From Spirogloea muscicola (Eukaryota; Streptophyta; Zygnematophyceae; Spirogloeales; Spirogloeaceae), in the NCBI GenBank assembly GCA_009602725.1, contig WELB01000213.1, forward strand, positions 188,445 through 231,957: 43,513 nt of DNA, written 5' to 3'. Shown here piece by piece: positions 1 to 18,500 of the stretch. The position numbers and the translations under genes were made by a program. How positions within the stretch are numbered: position 1 is the stretch's first letter; every line of letters begins with the position of its first letter. The notes under the pieces were generated by a model. That model worked only from the letters and a program-made list of their open reading frames with translations. It made no database searches and was not told the origin of the DNA.

Positions 1-2
1 CT

Positions 3-89
3 CTAGTAGGTGGCAGAAGGGCTCCGTTCCTGGCATCTAGTATTCATGAATCGAGTAGTGACCTTTATGTTTTGACCCGTGGTTATTGA
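3..89 (+). mobile_element. Retroelement 3' tail (family A), ends SSDLYVLTRGY-stop
   Basis: An open frame running in from the window edge reads LVGGRRAPFLAS, then SSDLYVLTRGY, then TGA at 87-89. The same C-terminal peptide, preceded by ALVGGRRASYLP, closes the copy at 27441-27073 on the other strand, so this is the last 28 codons of a 5'-truncated copy. The function of the tail peptide is unknown. Confidence 0.75.
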
Positions 90-194
90 GCGGGTCAATC
101 TGCTGTAGGTTATGTAGATTTTTAGATGTGCTTGCCTTTGTACCTGGCCATTTGGCCTACATTTCTTTCTAATACACGATCTTTTTTCCCTGGC

Positions 195-275
195 CCCCTT
201 CTCGTATTCTGTTCATTCTTTCTTGGGCTGGCTTTTCCAGCCCCTGTCCTCAATGGGCGAGCACTTAATTCTTTC
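195..275 (+). repeat. Dispersed hairpin repeat (GGGCTGGC stem)
   Basis: A pyrimidine-rich lead (TTCATTCTTTCTT) is followed by a GGGCTGGC stem, a short loop, CCAGCCCC, and then CTCAATGGGCGAGC. The same arrangement recurs in more than 20 places in the window on both strands, usually downstream of retroelement tails. The strand given is the one with the pyrimidine-rich lead. Confidence 0.8.
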
Positions 276-304
276 CTTGCCCCCGTGAGGCCCCTGCCCC
301 GAGT

Positions 305-466
305 TACTCTGATCTGCTGTTGCTCACACGTGGATACTGAGCATCTATCTGCATCTCCCTCTGCACCGTCTTGCACATTGTAGTGTAGTCCTTTTTCGGC
401 ACTTCCTTCTTTGGCTTTCAACATTGTCTATTCTTTTTGGGTTGGCTTTGCCAGCCCCTCTTCCAG
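305..466 (+). mobile_element. Retroelement tail, 3' UTR and terminal hairpin
   Basis: The frame YSDLLLLTRGY ends in TGA at 338-340. It is followed by a 3' UTR containing TTGTAGTGTAGTCCTTTTTC and then the hairpin TTGGCTTTGCCAGCCCC at about 441-460. The same order of tail, 3' UTR and hairpin is found on the minus strand at 24044-23861 and 38723-38541. The copy ends only about 65 bases before the likely start codon of guanosine deaminase. Confidence 0.75.
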
Positions 467-526
467 CCACCGGCGGCTCCATTGCCCCCTGCTGCCGCCG
501 GCTGGCGCGCTCGCTCCGCCGCGCTC

Positions 527-1762
<1,236 letters not shown>

Positions 1763-2883
1763 TTGTGCTAAGCATGGTATGCAAATGGGTTCACATTACT
1801 CACTATGGACGCTGCCCAGAGTCATATTGACTCAGACAAATGCTGGTGTTGGCTTGACATGTGTCTTTCCCTGGTCTTCAATGTCAAGCGGTGCTGTTCG
1901 TTACGACTTTACTGATTTTAGGTGCTGTAAGCAATATGATCAATTGCACTTGCTATTATGGTCTTTTACCACCTCTGGTCACCTAGATAGACTGAAGTGG
2001 CTAGTACAAGTACACTTGATTGGTCCTCGTTGTCTCAAGTACTCTGTGGAGATCGTAATAGCGTTGTACCATGCTTTAAGTGTATCTGGCACATGATGAC
2101 GCCTATCTCATTGGCAGTGAGACAAAGGGTTGGTCAACTGCTTAAAGCTATGATGATCATGAATGGTGCAAAGGAACATCTGCTGGTGAGAAAGGTTTGG
2201 GCCTCTCCATTGGAGAGGCTCCGCAGTGCCCAATTATGACTTGTGCAAAGTGAAGTTATGATTCTGAGCTGATTATATTTCTTTGGCTTGAGTGAAGCTG
2301 ACTGCGCTCCATGATGGCTAGAGGGCTTTATAGCGAGAGGCCACAGAAAGGCAGCATCTGGATGGAATCCCTTTCTTGCCGCTAATACCACAGGAGCTTT
2401 CTGGCTTTTACCTCAATAATTGCAGTACGCTGAGAGGTCGAGCACAAATAGAAGACTGTGTGAATGCTTGCTTGTCTGCTTAAAGTGCCTGTGTAATATC
2501 AGGTCAAGTGCAACAGGAGCACCTACACCCTGCTGATAAAAGTCATGATTGTTACAGCAAACGTAACTTCAGGACCGTGTAACTTATTCTGCTTAGTAGG
2601 CCTCATCTTCTATGCTGGCACCTTTTCCAGCCAGCCGTTGTATACTTTGGGCTGCCTTCCCAATAGCGCCACTGCACTTCTTTGAGGAGCTGAAAGACCG
2701 TGATGAACAGTATAAGCTAAGTCGAACAACCAACCATCTGTGCACCATTAGAATCGTCCTGCCTCCTGCTGCAAGCTCAAGTGGATGTGCAGAAGTGGCA
2801 GCATGACTCGCAGACTTCCTCAATCAACAAATGTGGGGAGGAGGCTGCCCTCCGAACACTCGATAACCTCTTGTGGTGACTTT
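1763..2883. other. Intergenic space between convergent 3' ends
   Basis: This holds the 3' UTR of guanosine deaminase from the left and that of methionyl-tRNA synthetase from the right. TGTAA at 1926-1930 (+) and its complement at 2552-2556 (-) are possible polyadenylation signals. No supported gene was seen; the open frames have no recognisable domain or consistent splice pattern. Confidence 0.6.
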
Positions 2884-9484
<6,601 letters not shown>

Positions 9485-9649
9485 ATGCCGCCGCCGCCCG
9501 AGGGCTGCCGCTTCCTGAGCCGGCAGTCGCCGGTGTGGGGCCGCTACGCCGGCCACCCGGCGCAGTACAACCCGCCGGAGGAGACGCTGCCGCTGCCGTA
9601 CAAGTACTACGGGCAGCCCTTCTTCAAGGGCTTCGACTGGGAGACCAAG
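9485..9649 (+). CDS. Unrecognised protein, first exon only
   Basis: A + strand exon begins MPPPPEGCRFLSRQSPVWGR and continues with tyrosine- and proline-rich sequence including PYKYYGQPFFKGFDWE. It ends at a splice donor, either AAG|GTGTGA (exon end 9649) or two bases later at GT|GTGAGC. The composition (aromatic residues, no low-complexity drift after residue 15) and the clean donor support coding. The opening SRQSPVWGRYA could be a mitochondrial presequence, but that is inference. I could not identify the downstream exons in 9650-11858 or assign a family. The gene is divergent from MetRS. Confidence 0.5.
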
Positions 9650-11858
9650 GTGTGAGCGTCACAGCACCGGCGGCGGTTGGCATCTCCGCTTGGGGGGCCG
9701 GCGGCGCCGCCTCAGCCGGGGAGCAAGTCTCGACCGCGTGCAAGGAGCAGCAGCGCCGGTGCCCGTGCTGGCAATCCGAGGGCGAAGCACGATGGAGCCC
9801 CGGCAGCGGCTGCGCTGCTTGGTGGAGGCGAGCCTTTCCGCCTGGCACAAACACAAGATGTGGAGTGTGCACTGAGTGATGGAGGGCCTGAGTGGCCAAG
9901 TACAAAGGCAGGCACACTGACAGGTGCACATCACCAAACACAGGTGTCAGGTCATCGCTGTCATGCCCGCCTGGGACGAGGCAACTGTCTTTCTGGCCCG
10001 AGGTCCACTCCGCAGCAATATTGGCTTTTCCAGTCCAGCGCCTCCCGCTTGTAGCAAGCTGGTATAGCAGCTTCATACGTCCTGTGCAGCTTTGGTCTGA
10101 CCTGCCACCTGCCTTCAGGTGCCGCTCCAGTCCACTGGGTCAGGTCTGGTTGCGAGCCTCTTACATACATGCCTTATTATCACCAACAGCATGCTAGCTC
10201 GGATGTCGTTGGCAGGCTCATTGACCATTGAGCAATTCAGCGCTTGACTACTTGTACTCGTGGATGGCAGCTACCTAGAGTGCGTCGTGGGTGGAAGCCT
10301 CGTAACCCGTGGAGAAGCATGAACGTCAATGTTTTCACCCAGACCGCCTTCATGCTCAAGTCCACTTCCAGGACGTTGAAGTACCCCACAGCTGCAGCAG
10401 AAAGAGTTCAAAGCAGCTGTCTGCTTTTATCAAGGGTCAGGCATGCGCCGCCCCTTCCTCCCAGCATCCCTCAATATCTTTGTAGACTACAATTTGGACT
10501 TGTCATAGACAAGCAGGTCTTGTACATGCCATAGCTTTTGAATGGCAGGGGCGTGACAGGGAGCACAGATGCTGATTGGCTGAAACATCTGGCCCTAAGA
10601 ATTACCTCGCATGCTGGGAGTTAGAGCCTCCAAGCATCTGCTGCCAACAGTCCACCACTCGCCTGATTTCTTCACTACTTGGGCCATCTCCTTGAGCAAG
10701 GGCATATGAGGCTCGAAGAGATGAGGGCAGACTGTACAGTTCAGCAGTTACCACTGGGTCTGCAAACACATTGCAGTAACACGAGCTTGATTGTGGTACT
10801 CAGACGCAAGCCATATGCAGCAGAGCATGCGAAGAGCACAAACAAGTGCCTTCTTTCGAGTGGGCATGCGCATGGGTGCTCATATAAATTTCTAATAGGT
10901 GTTGACATTATGCATAATTGCTGCTGAGCATTGATGCAGATGTCCTCATGCACTCTGCACTTGCGCATCTAGATTCTCAATCAAGCATCATAAAGAGTGC
11001 AGCAGCCAAGGTCATGAGGGCCTCAGCCTGTTGGGCATAAAGGTTTACATCTGTGTGGACTCTGTTTTGGCTATGCACTTGCGTTGGCAACTGGAAGCAA
11101 GAGCAGGTCTGATGCCAGATGCAGAATAATTGGTGGCAAAGCCTACTGTATATGCCCGCTTAGCCCCGTACTGTCAGGTCCACCCGGATTGGCCTGAACT
11201 GGGCATACAGGCAGCTAGTAACCAGCAGCTGCAGCCTGCTTCAGCAAGAGGCTGCCAGTGCTCAACAATTTGTAAGCAGGGCCTTGAGTCCTTGTCTGAA
11301 AGCTTGTCAGCAGTGGCTTATCTCTCGCGATATGCAGCTTCTTTCCAGGTGCCGCTTGTATCCTTGATCTGCAGAGCAAGTAGAATCTGTTTTGGCACCC
11401 AAGTAGATAGGTGAATGCTATCTCACCAAGAGTGTTGGGTTTTCCCCAAGTTGTCAAAGCTGCTGATAGCAAAGCAGAGCAACATTCTGGCGCCCAGCTG
11501 TTTGTAACACTGAGTACTCCCGTGACTAACACCTCAGAAGGGTGACGTGCCCTGCTTGAATTATACGGCTATGAATGACAAGCTCCTGCATCTCTGCTCT
11601 AATATTCCTGTGATTGGTGCTCATGGAAATTCACTTTACACAGCTCCAATGGTGGTCAGGTTCATGAGTTGAAATGCGTGTTGTCACCATCGAAAGTCAA
11701 CCAGTGGTTGAATTGGCGAGAGCCACTAATTCATGTGTTATGTTGAAGTACCATCAGATGTGGGCATTTGCTCACAACGAGACAAGCGAAGCAGACTGCA
11801 TGACCACTTGACACAATGTGGACCATTGACGCAAGACCTTGTGTTCACAACATATATT
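9650..11858. other. No firmly supported gene; probably introns and 3' part of the 9485 gene
   Basis: Open frames exist, for example one at 10244-10534 (+) with WKPRNPWRSMNVNVF, but none carries a recognisable motif or joins unambiguously in phase to the exon at 9485-9649. No retroelement tail or hairpin repeat was found here, unlike most other intergenic stretches in the window. Confidence 0.4.
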
Positions 11859-14662
11859 TTACAACAACTGCAATGGCTTCTTCCTTTCCAACTGAGGTTC
11901 TCTGACATCCACTTCCAAGCCTCCGCCTTGCATCTCTAAGGCAATGGCCCCACTTTCAATTGCAACAGTGGCTGGCCTAAGGTCTTTATCATGGCCATCC
12001 CTACGTGTAGTTTCTCTAGTATCAAGGCTTTGTATGCCATCAGCCTCCTTCGAGTTTTGGCCTCTACCTGCAGCCTCAATCTCTGCTGAGGCTCCCTCTG
12101 AACCTGCAGCGTGAAGACCTGTTATTCCCCCTCTGCATCCTGTTCCTCCTTCACGGGCAACACGAGGCTCTGTGTTGTTGCTATATGCAACTTTGCTATC
12201 CTCTGGGCTCAGGGTTTCCTGCTGGAGCCGCTTGGCAGGTCGATGATTACAGCCAGTCTCGGCTAGGCGTTTTCGCTGCGGAACTGCTTTGACAAAAGCT
12301 GACTGCCAGTCGGGCTCTGCCAAGTAGGATAGCAGGATGTCCATCACCTGATTTATGGTAAGCACCTGCTCATATGCAAAGGACAAGGTGAGGCACTAGG
12401 CTGCAATCGGACGCACAATCTCTCTTGCTGTGTGAAGCAGTGTTCTAGCGTTCTAGTTCTAGAACACTGCAGTGTTCTAGCGGATACTCGGAACCCGCAA
12501 CATTTCAATGCTGGCGAAAATGACAAACTTTGTGAGTGCCTATGTCTAGATCCTCAAGCGCCTAACCGACCCCTCTGTAAGGCATGTCCTGGTAACTAGT
12601 GCTTGAGGAGGGGCGGGCACCTTCGATGCCGTAAGCTGGACAAATTCGCCGATGGGGAGCTTCGCAGTAGCAATACCCTGCTCCTGCGCCTTCTTCAGCG
12701 TCACATCCTTGTACCGGTTCCGGTCCACAATGCCACCAATAACGTATATCTTGTCTGACTCAAGGTGATGGACGGTGCTGGATGAGTCTGCCGTCAGGTA
12801 TACAAGGTCGCCATGGCGACTCTCAAAGACTTCCATGTATGACTTCTCGCTCCGGTGTAGCGACCACCTCTCAAAGCCCGACAGGCGCTCCAGCTGATGA
12901 AGCACTGGTCCACCACAACTCGTAAGAGATAAGCGGGCTGGCACCAATGCCCTGCAACTTGGCACTATCGATGGGTAGTGAGACAAGGGGTCACGTCGGG
13001 CATGGGCTAACCGGTTGAAGACTAAGGATGTAGATTGATACTGAGAGATAGTGCTGACGGCTAGAGCCTGCGGCAGCAACCCAGCGAGCAGAATTGCGCA
13101 GGTGTTGAGCACGTTCCCAGTGGCTTGAGTTTAATAGGGTTTAGGGTAGACAGCCCATGCTTTGCTACCCAAGTCTATACCTTTATACCTCTATACCCCT
13201 GACCCCTAGCCTGGACCCTTGTCCCTGCATGCTATACAATACAGAGGGACATAAGGTACTTCGACAGTGCCACTGACAATTGATGGTCACTTGTGAAGCG
13301 AGAATCTGTGTAAACAATAGTAAGCCTCTGCAGCAATGCTGCCGAGGCTTACACAATTCCAAGCCCCCAATGATTATGTTTAGAGCTAGACATGAGCTAG
13401 ACATGAAGAAAACCTTCGTCGATCACACCTGTCCAAGCCCTGAATACTCCTGTGAACAAGGGGCCATGAGTTGCAGGACAAGTACTTGGAGTTGCTGGCG
13501 TAGCAATACATGACTTGCTGGCTGAGGCTCTTGAGCTCGCCAGGCTGCATCAGCTCCGCAAAGCCGAGGTCAATGACGAAGTTCTGCCCAGCGTCCAGCG
13601 ACGCCCGCCGCCGATCACGCCGGTCTTCGCTCTCCCGCCGCCGTGCCGCTCGTACATCCAGCTTCTGCGCCAGCATCGCCTCTCTCTCTTCTGCAACGTG
13701 GCGACAGCTACAGCTCCGTCAGAAGAGAACCAGCAGGGAGGGGAATGCCGGTTTAATCGCTGCGCCCCCTGGAGCCCCTGTCAAACTGCACCTGATGCTG
13801 GAAGATGGAAAAGCAGAGAGAGGCGGCTGATGGCTCCATGCCGCCTGACATCCGCGGACTACCGAGCCCTGCTTGACCTGGAGACTCGAGCTCGACCCCT
13901 GACTTTAAATTTTGCCAGACCCCTGCCAGAATTTCTGAGCGCCTTTTCTTGTGGGCGTTCAACTGGAGGTGTGCATGCGCCTGGAGCTTATCTCCACAAG
14001 TGCCTCAGCAACCAGAGCGTCAAAGTGCTTGTCACCGCAATGCATCCATTAAGCGGCCCTGGAAGAGCCTCGGAACCTCCAAAAGCTGGGTCTTGACCCA
14101 TCAGAGAATGGATGGAAGCGCCAGTTGCCAAGCGCCGAGCCGCGTCCAGCGCCCCGAGCCCCGAGCCCCAAGTCATGAGCCCTGAGCCATTAGCCCTGAG
14201 CCCTGAACCCCAGACGATCGAGCTGCCAAGGTCCATGATGACTTGAGCAGAGCACCGCGAGTAGGAGGAGGTCCTCTGCCAAAGGGGAGCGCAAGCGTGC
14301 ATGCCTGGCGTGCGATCGGCCATGGCGGCAGCCCACTCCTCACGACGTCGACGCATGCTCTCGTGGCGCGCCAGCTTCTCGTGCTCCTTGCGGGCCACGC
14401 GTTTCTCCTCGTACCTCTGCAGCTTGGCCTGCCGCTTGAGCGCGTTCTTGGACATGGGCGGCCTGTCGCCAGCGCCGTCGGCAGGATCCGGGGGGGCCGG
14501 CGCCGCCGCTGCGGCTGTGTCCGCCGTCGCAGCCGCCTCCCCGGAGAGCGCAGCGCTGCCAGCGTCCGCAGGGCCGGCATCGGCCGGTGGCTCCGGCTGG
14601 GGCACGCCGGCGGCAGCCCCTGGGGCTTCCGGCGGGGCTGCCACAGCCGCGGGCGACGCCAT
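11859..14662 (-). CDS. TRM10: tRNA (guanine(9)-N1)-methyltransferase, TRM10 family
   Basis: The product is a SPOUT-fold SAM-dependent enzyme expected to methylate purine 9 of tRNAs. Four exons join in frame: 14662-14305, 13690-13486, 12951-12621 and 12365-11859, giving 466 residues. Order of features: an alanine/proline-rich N-terminus; a basic helical segment beginning MSKNALKRQAKLQRYEEK; the core start FVIDLGFAELM with QQVMYCYASNSK; LSLTSCGGPV; YMEVFESRHGDLVYLTADS; KIYVIGGIVDRNRYKD, which contains the conserved aspartate of the family; ATAKLPIGEFV; and KVLTINQVMDILLSYL. A charged tail of about 130 residues is probably disordered. Intron 1 starts with GC (CAG|GCATGC); this joins the product as RTPEEREAML, and I found no GT donor that keeps frame. 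The start at 14662 (MASPAAV) is the first in-frame ATG before the basic segment. Confidence 0.92.
12438..12480. repeat. Small inverted/direct repeat cluster in a TRM10 intron
   Basis: GCAGTGTTCTAG occurs at 12438-12449 and 12469-12480, and its exact reverse complement CTAGAACACTGC at 12459-12470. The region could fold as a hairpin in either of two registers. It lies in the last TRM10 intron (12620-12366), so it is not coding. Confidence 0.75.
13130..13215. repeat. Telomere-like and CTATACC-type short repeats in a TRM10 intron
   Basis: GGGTTTAGGGT at about 13137-13147 resembles one and a half plant-type telomere units. It is followed by several CTATACC/TTTATACC units. It lies in the intron between 13486 and 12951. 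This is a second intronic site in the window with telomere-like sequence. Confidence 0.5.
14140..14215. repeat. Degenerate GAGCCCT-type tandem repeat in TRM10 intron 1
   Basis: About eight imperfect copies of GAGCCCTGA/GAGCCCCGA lie within the first intron. The unit is short and purine/cytosine biased. No coding potential is claimed. Confidence 0.6.
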
Positions 14663-14759
14663 GGTGGCCTCGCCGCGGGGGCCGCTGCGCCGGCCGAGCC
14701 CGGGGCGGAGGCCGGCCAGCTCCGGGCCGTCTCCCGCAACCGCCCGGTAATCGGGCATC

Positions 14760-15200
14760 AGTCAACGGCCTCTACGAGCTGGCTTGTGGTTACTGAGCTG
14801 GCCAACGAAGCAGCAGGTAATGTACATCTGCTGATGTGCTTGCCTCTGTTCTTTCTCTCACTTGACACTCTGGCCCTCCAACACTCTCTTAAACCAGCCG
14901 CAGTAGACATCTTTGGCTGCATAGGTCTTCGACACCCCACTTGGAAAGATCGCGGATCTAAGGTATGCACGACGCGAGGTTGTGCTTCCGGCTAATGTGG
15001 GCTTGCCGGCAGCAATTTTTGGCATTCTTGCACCGTCGTGTGTCAGCAGTTTGCAGGGAGCTCAGGCTCATGCTTTACACCTGAATGCTGGGTGAGCTTT
15101 GGTTTGCGGCAGAAGGGCTTGGTATATGCCGTCCGGTATTCAATTATCGCTTGCCTCTACTTGCTCGACTGTGGTTACTGAGCAGGTCAGCTAAGCAGCA
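14760..15200 (+). mobile_element. Decayed retroelement fragments (family A)
   Basis: Three patches match better-preserved copies. LYELACGY-stop at about 14772-14798 and LYLLDCGY-stop at about 15150-15173 are decayed versions of the SDLYLLTRGY tail. KPAAVDIFGCIG at about 14892-14930 matches PAAVDIFGCLGPRFHT of the copies at 39388 and 27441. Frameshifts and substitutions show old copies. They sit between TRM10 and the 3' end of the PPR-CBS gene. Confidence 0.6.
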
Positions 15201-15425
15201 GACGATACTATGTTTGCAGATGTCCTTGTCTCTGTACTTGGCCACTTAGGCCCTTCCATTCTTCCATTCATTCATTCCATGCGCACCGCACACCTTATCT
15301 CTGCTCCACTTCCCCAAATGAATGAGCGCCTCGTCCTCGGCCCCTGTCGCATGGAAGGTGCATTGGCTTGCTCAATCTTGCCTGCAACTCATGCCTGCTT
15401 TGAGCCGCCACTCTGTTGCCTGGAG

Positions 15426-15462
15426 GCACCATCCTCCCGCCTCGCTAGCGGGAGGATGGTGC
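15426..15462. repeat. Perfect 15-bp inverted repeat with 7-nt loop
   Basis: GCACCATCCTCCCGC at 15426-15440 is followed by a 7-base loop and the exact reverse complement at 15448-15462. It lies 133 bases downstream of the PPR-CBS stop codon on the minus strand. It does not match the GGGCTGGC hairpins of the retroelement. Function unknown; it could be an RNA structure in the 3' UTR or a small inverted duplication. Confidence 0.85.
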
Positions 15463-15594
15463 AGCTCCATGCCGGATTGCATGACTCTCCAAAGGGCTAG
15501 AGACGACCACACCAGCCGTCCCTCACTGATTGCGCACTGATCTGGCACCTCAAGGTGGTTACGACCGGACGTGAAAGAATGGAGCTCTCAGAGC

Positions 15595-18500
15595 TCAAGA
15601 GCCAGACGTTCGTGCAGCCCTATCGGTTCTTGTAATGTACTCGAACCCCGGTTCTATCCAGTTGGCTGCATTCGGCTGCACCCACACCTGCTCTGAGGCC
15701 TTAATGGCCTTGCTGGCGCTGCTCAACGTGCTCTTCCCCATGGCTGGCTCACTTGCTGGGGAGCAGAATATGTCAGCTTTGCTGATGAATCCAACAACGT
15801 GTGATTCTTCCTCAGAGCCGTCTTGTCCGTTACGCACTTTGCGCCCTGATGGAGCAGGAAGCGAGCTCCACTCTGCAGACCGATCAACCACAGTCAGAAG
15901 CTCCACGCCCTCCTGGAGCATGAGTGTTGCGGCGCGCTGCAGCAGGTCATCTGCAGAGACTGCTGGGGGCAATGGCGTCATTGCGTCACAGATGCTGCTC
16001 TCCACCTGCATCAAGAAGCATGCACACATGTGCATCAAGCTTGTGAAGCTTCGCAACTCAGTCCAGGACTGACACTACTGCAGCCCTGAGAACAAGGCAG
16101 TATCAGCAGGCACTTCCACAGGTGCCTGGTCTGAGCTCGGAGGGTCAACAATTTCAAGGTGCAAAAGCACCCCCGCTCTGCATTGCATGAAGCAACAACT
16201 TGCCATCTATAAGTTTCCTCACATTGATCACATTGGCAGACACATACCGTCTTGCACTTTTGAGCTTCAAGGATGCCCTGGCACTGGCCTTTGTCGTCGA
16301 GCACGGGCACAAAACTGGAGGAGAGGAAGCGGAGTACAACCTTGCCCACCGTCGCCGTGGAGAGTGGCAGCGGTTTTAGGGTGGACAGTGGTTTCATTAT
16401 GCTCCTCACTGTGCTCCTGGGCTGAGCCTGCTAGCACAGACGTGATGCAATGTGACGTGATTACCAACTAGGTATACTAGATGACCAGAGCATTGCTTAT
16501 GCGATCATTGGAACATCGTCGTAGTGGACATTTCATGCATTGCAGAAATTTATCTTAACCACAAATCTTATGCTGACAAGATATTCCAGCTTCAAGCTGA
16601 GGCTGACAAAAGCCCACTTGAGAACTTGTCTCTGTAGTTGTTCTTGCAAGACTACCAAGCAATCTGATTTGGGACTGCACAGGGATCGGATGAGCGAGGC
16701 TTGCAGACCTCAGGATGGAAAACCAAGGGCTTGAAGTCGTCCACAGCAGCATCTGAAAACGTCATCAATTTGACAAGCGTACCAACACCTCGCTTGGTCA
16801 GCCCAACCAATGTTCTTGCTGATGAGATCATCTTCCTCAGGAGAAGGGTGGCCTCCTTCATCTGCACACACAGGGTGAAAGTTCTATTACGACCCTATGG
16901 AAGTCTTGGTTCTGTGTGTGACTTCCTGCAAACTGACGGTGTTGATTGAATTTCACAAAAGTAGAGGGGGCAAATGAAGACGTCGACAGGAGCTCCATAT
17001 GCTACTAGTCAACATCATATTGCACTTTGGCATGAGCATGACTGGTTATGACACTGCAGCCCTGAGCCAGATAGAGTGGTCACTCATACTTAGTACACTT
17101 GTGACATCCGCATTTCTTCATGACAAGTGGGTATACCTGGCCGGCGTTTATGGTAGCCTCAAGGACTAGCTCGTCAGCCTCAGCCCTGTCCTCGGGCCAC
17201 ACTGTTCCACTGGCGGACATGATCATGCGGTCGGCCAGCTTGCGGCATGTGTCACAATGGGCCCCATCTGGTGCGAGCGCCCTCAAGAGAGCCAAGAAAA
17301 CGTGTGCCCGAGGTCTCAATGAGGGGTCATTTTCGGCCTCTGCTTCCATCTCAGCCAAAAAGAGGAGGCCATCTGGAACACACCCAAGGGGAGTCTGCTC
17401 AGCGCTTCTGTGTGTAAGAAGTATGGCCAATGTGTGTTAATCTATACATACATGTATAGACGTATATAATTTCGAGTACATACATGTATAAATATACAAT
17501 AATTGAACGTAAATGTATATAAATAGATATGAATAGTTGTCATTTTAATAGTGTTGAGACTGGGTAAATGTAAGGTACAAGCAACACTTAATAAAGGAAG
17601 AATCATGTGAAGAAGTTCCTCCTACCATTTGGGGAACCAGCTGTAATGCAAGCATCTACTATTGCAGAGTAGGCCACTCTGTCAATCACGCACGTTGGAG
17701 TAGCTTTCATTTCCTGCGCAATGGCCAAGACGCTGTCCAAGTCTCCATCCTCAGCCAAGCCCTGGCACACGAATGGAAATGATTGAATACAAGAGACGTC
17801 TTATCATTGTCAGAGGAGCACTGCATCATATCAAAGTCTTGACACTAAGCATCCTTCTCTCGGTAGCGACTATGATCGGACGGCCATAATTACCTATAAT
17901 GTCAGGATCATGTAGCAACATCCTTCACAAGGGAACTCAGGAGACAAGAGCCTATTCCACGTTGAACGTCGTCTGACCCAAGGGGTCAACACCTGAATCA
18001 CAAGATTACCTTAAGGAGGGTGGTGTAGGTTACGACGTCCGGAAGAAGGCGGGAGGTCTTCAATCTCCTGGCCTCTGACTGCAGGACAGTAGCGCCAGCA
18101 AAAGTGAGCATATATACAAGACAATCATGAGCGCTTTCAGGCCCAAGACGCACATCATTCGTCCGGGCCAGCCCATGATCAGTATTGGTGACCACCAGGT
18201 CATAGTTCAGATCTTAGCAGATTAAAAAGTGGGACAAGAAAGACCAGAACTCTCAGCCAACTGCCCAACTTGGGTGCAAGCTGAGGTTCTTCGAAGTTGA
18301 ATCATCGTGCAAGGGACAGTCTGTCATCTCCAAGTTGTGAGCGTGTATTGCCAGCCTGATGCTGCCCAGCCATGCCCCAGTATGAGGTCATTGACGACCT
18401 TACCAAATGGCTGCTCTTGTGGGGAGATGCTGTACCTTCATCTCGTCCAAAAAGTCAAGAGCCTTGTCAAAGTCCCAGCCTCTAACACACGCAAGGATGA

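Noticed and set aside
10244-10534. Second exon of the 9485 gene (WKPRNPWRSMN frame)
   Set aside because: No acceptor joins it in phase with the first exon in a way I could defend, and no motif supports it.
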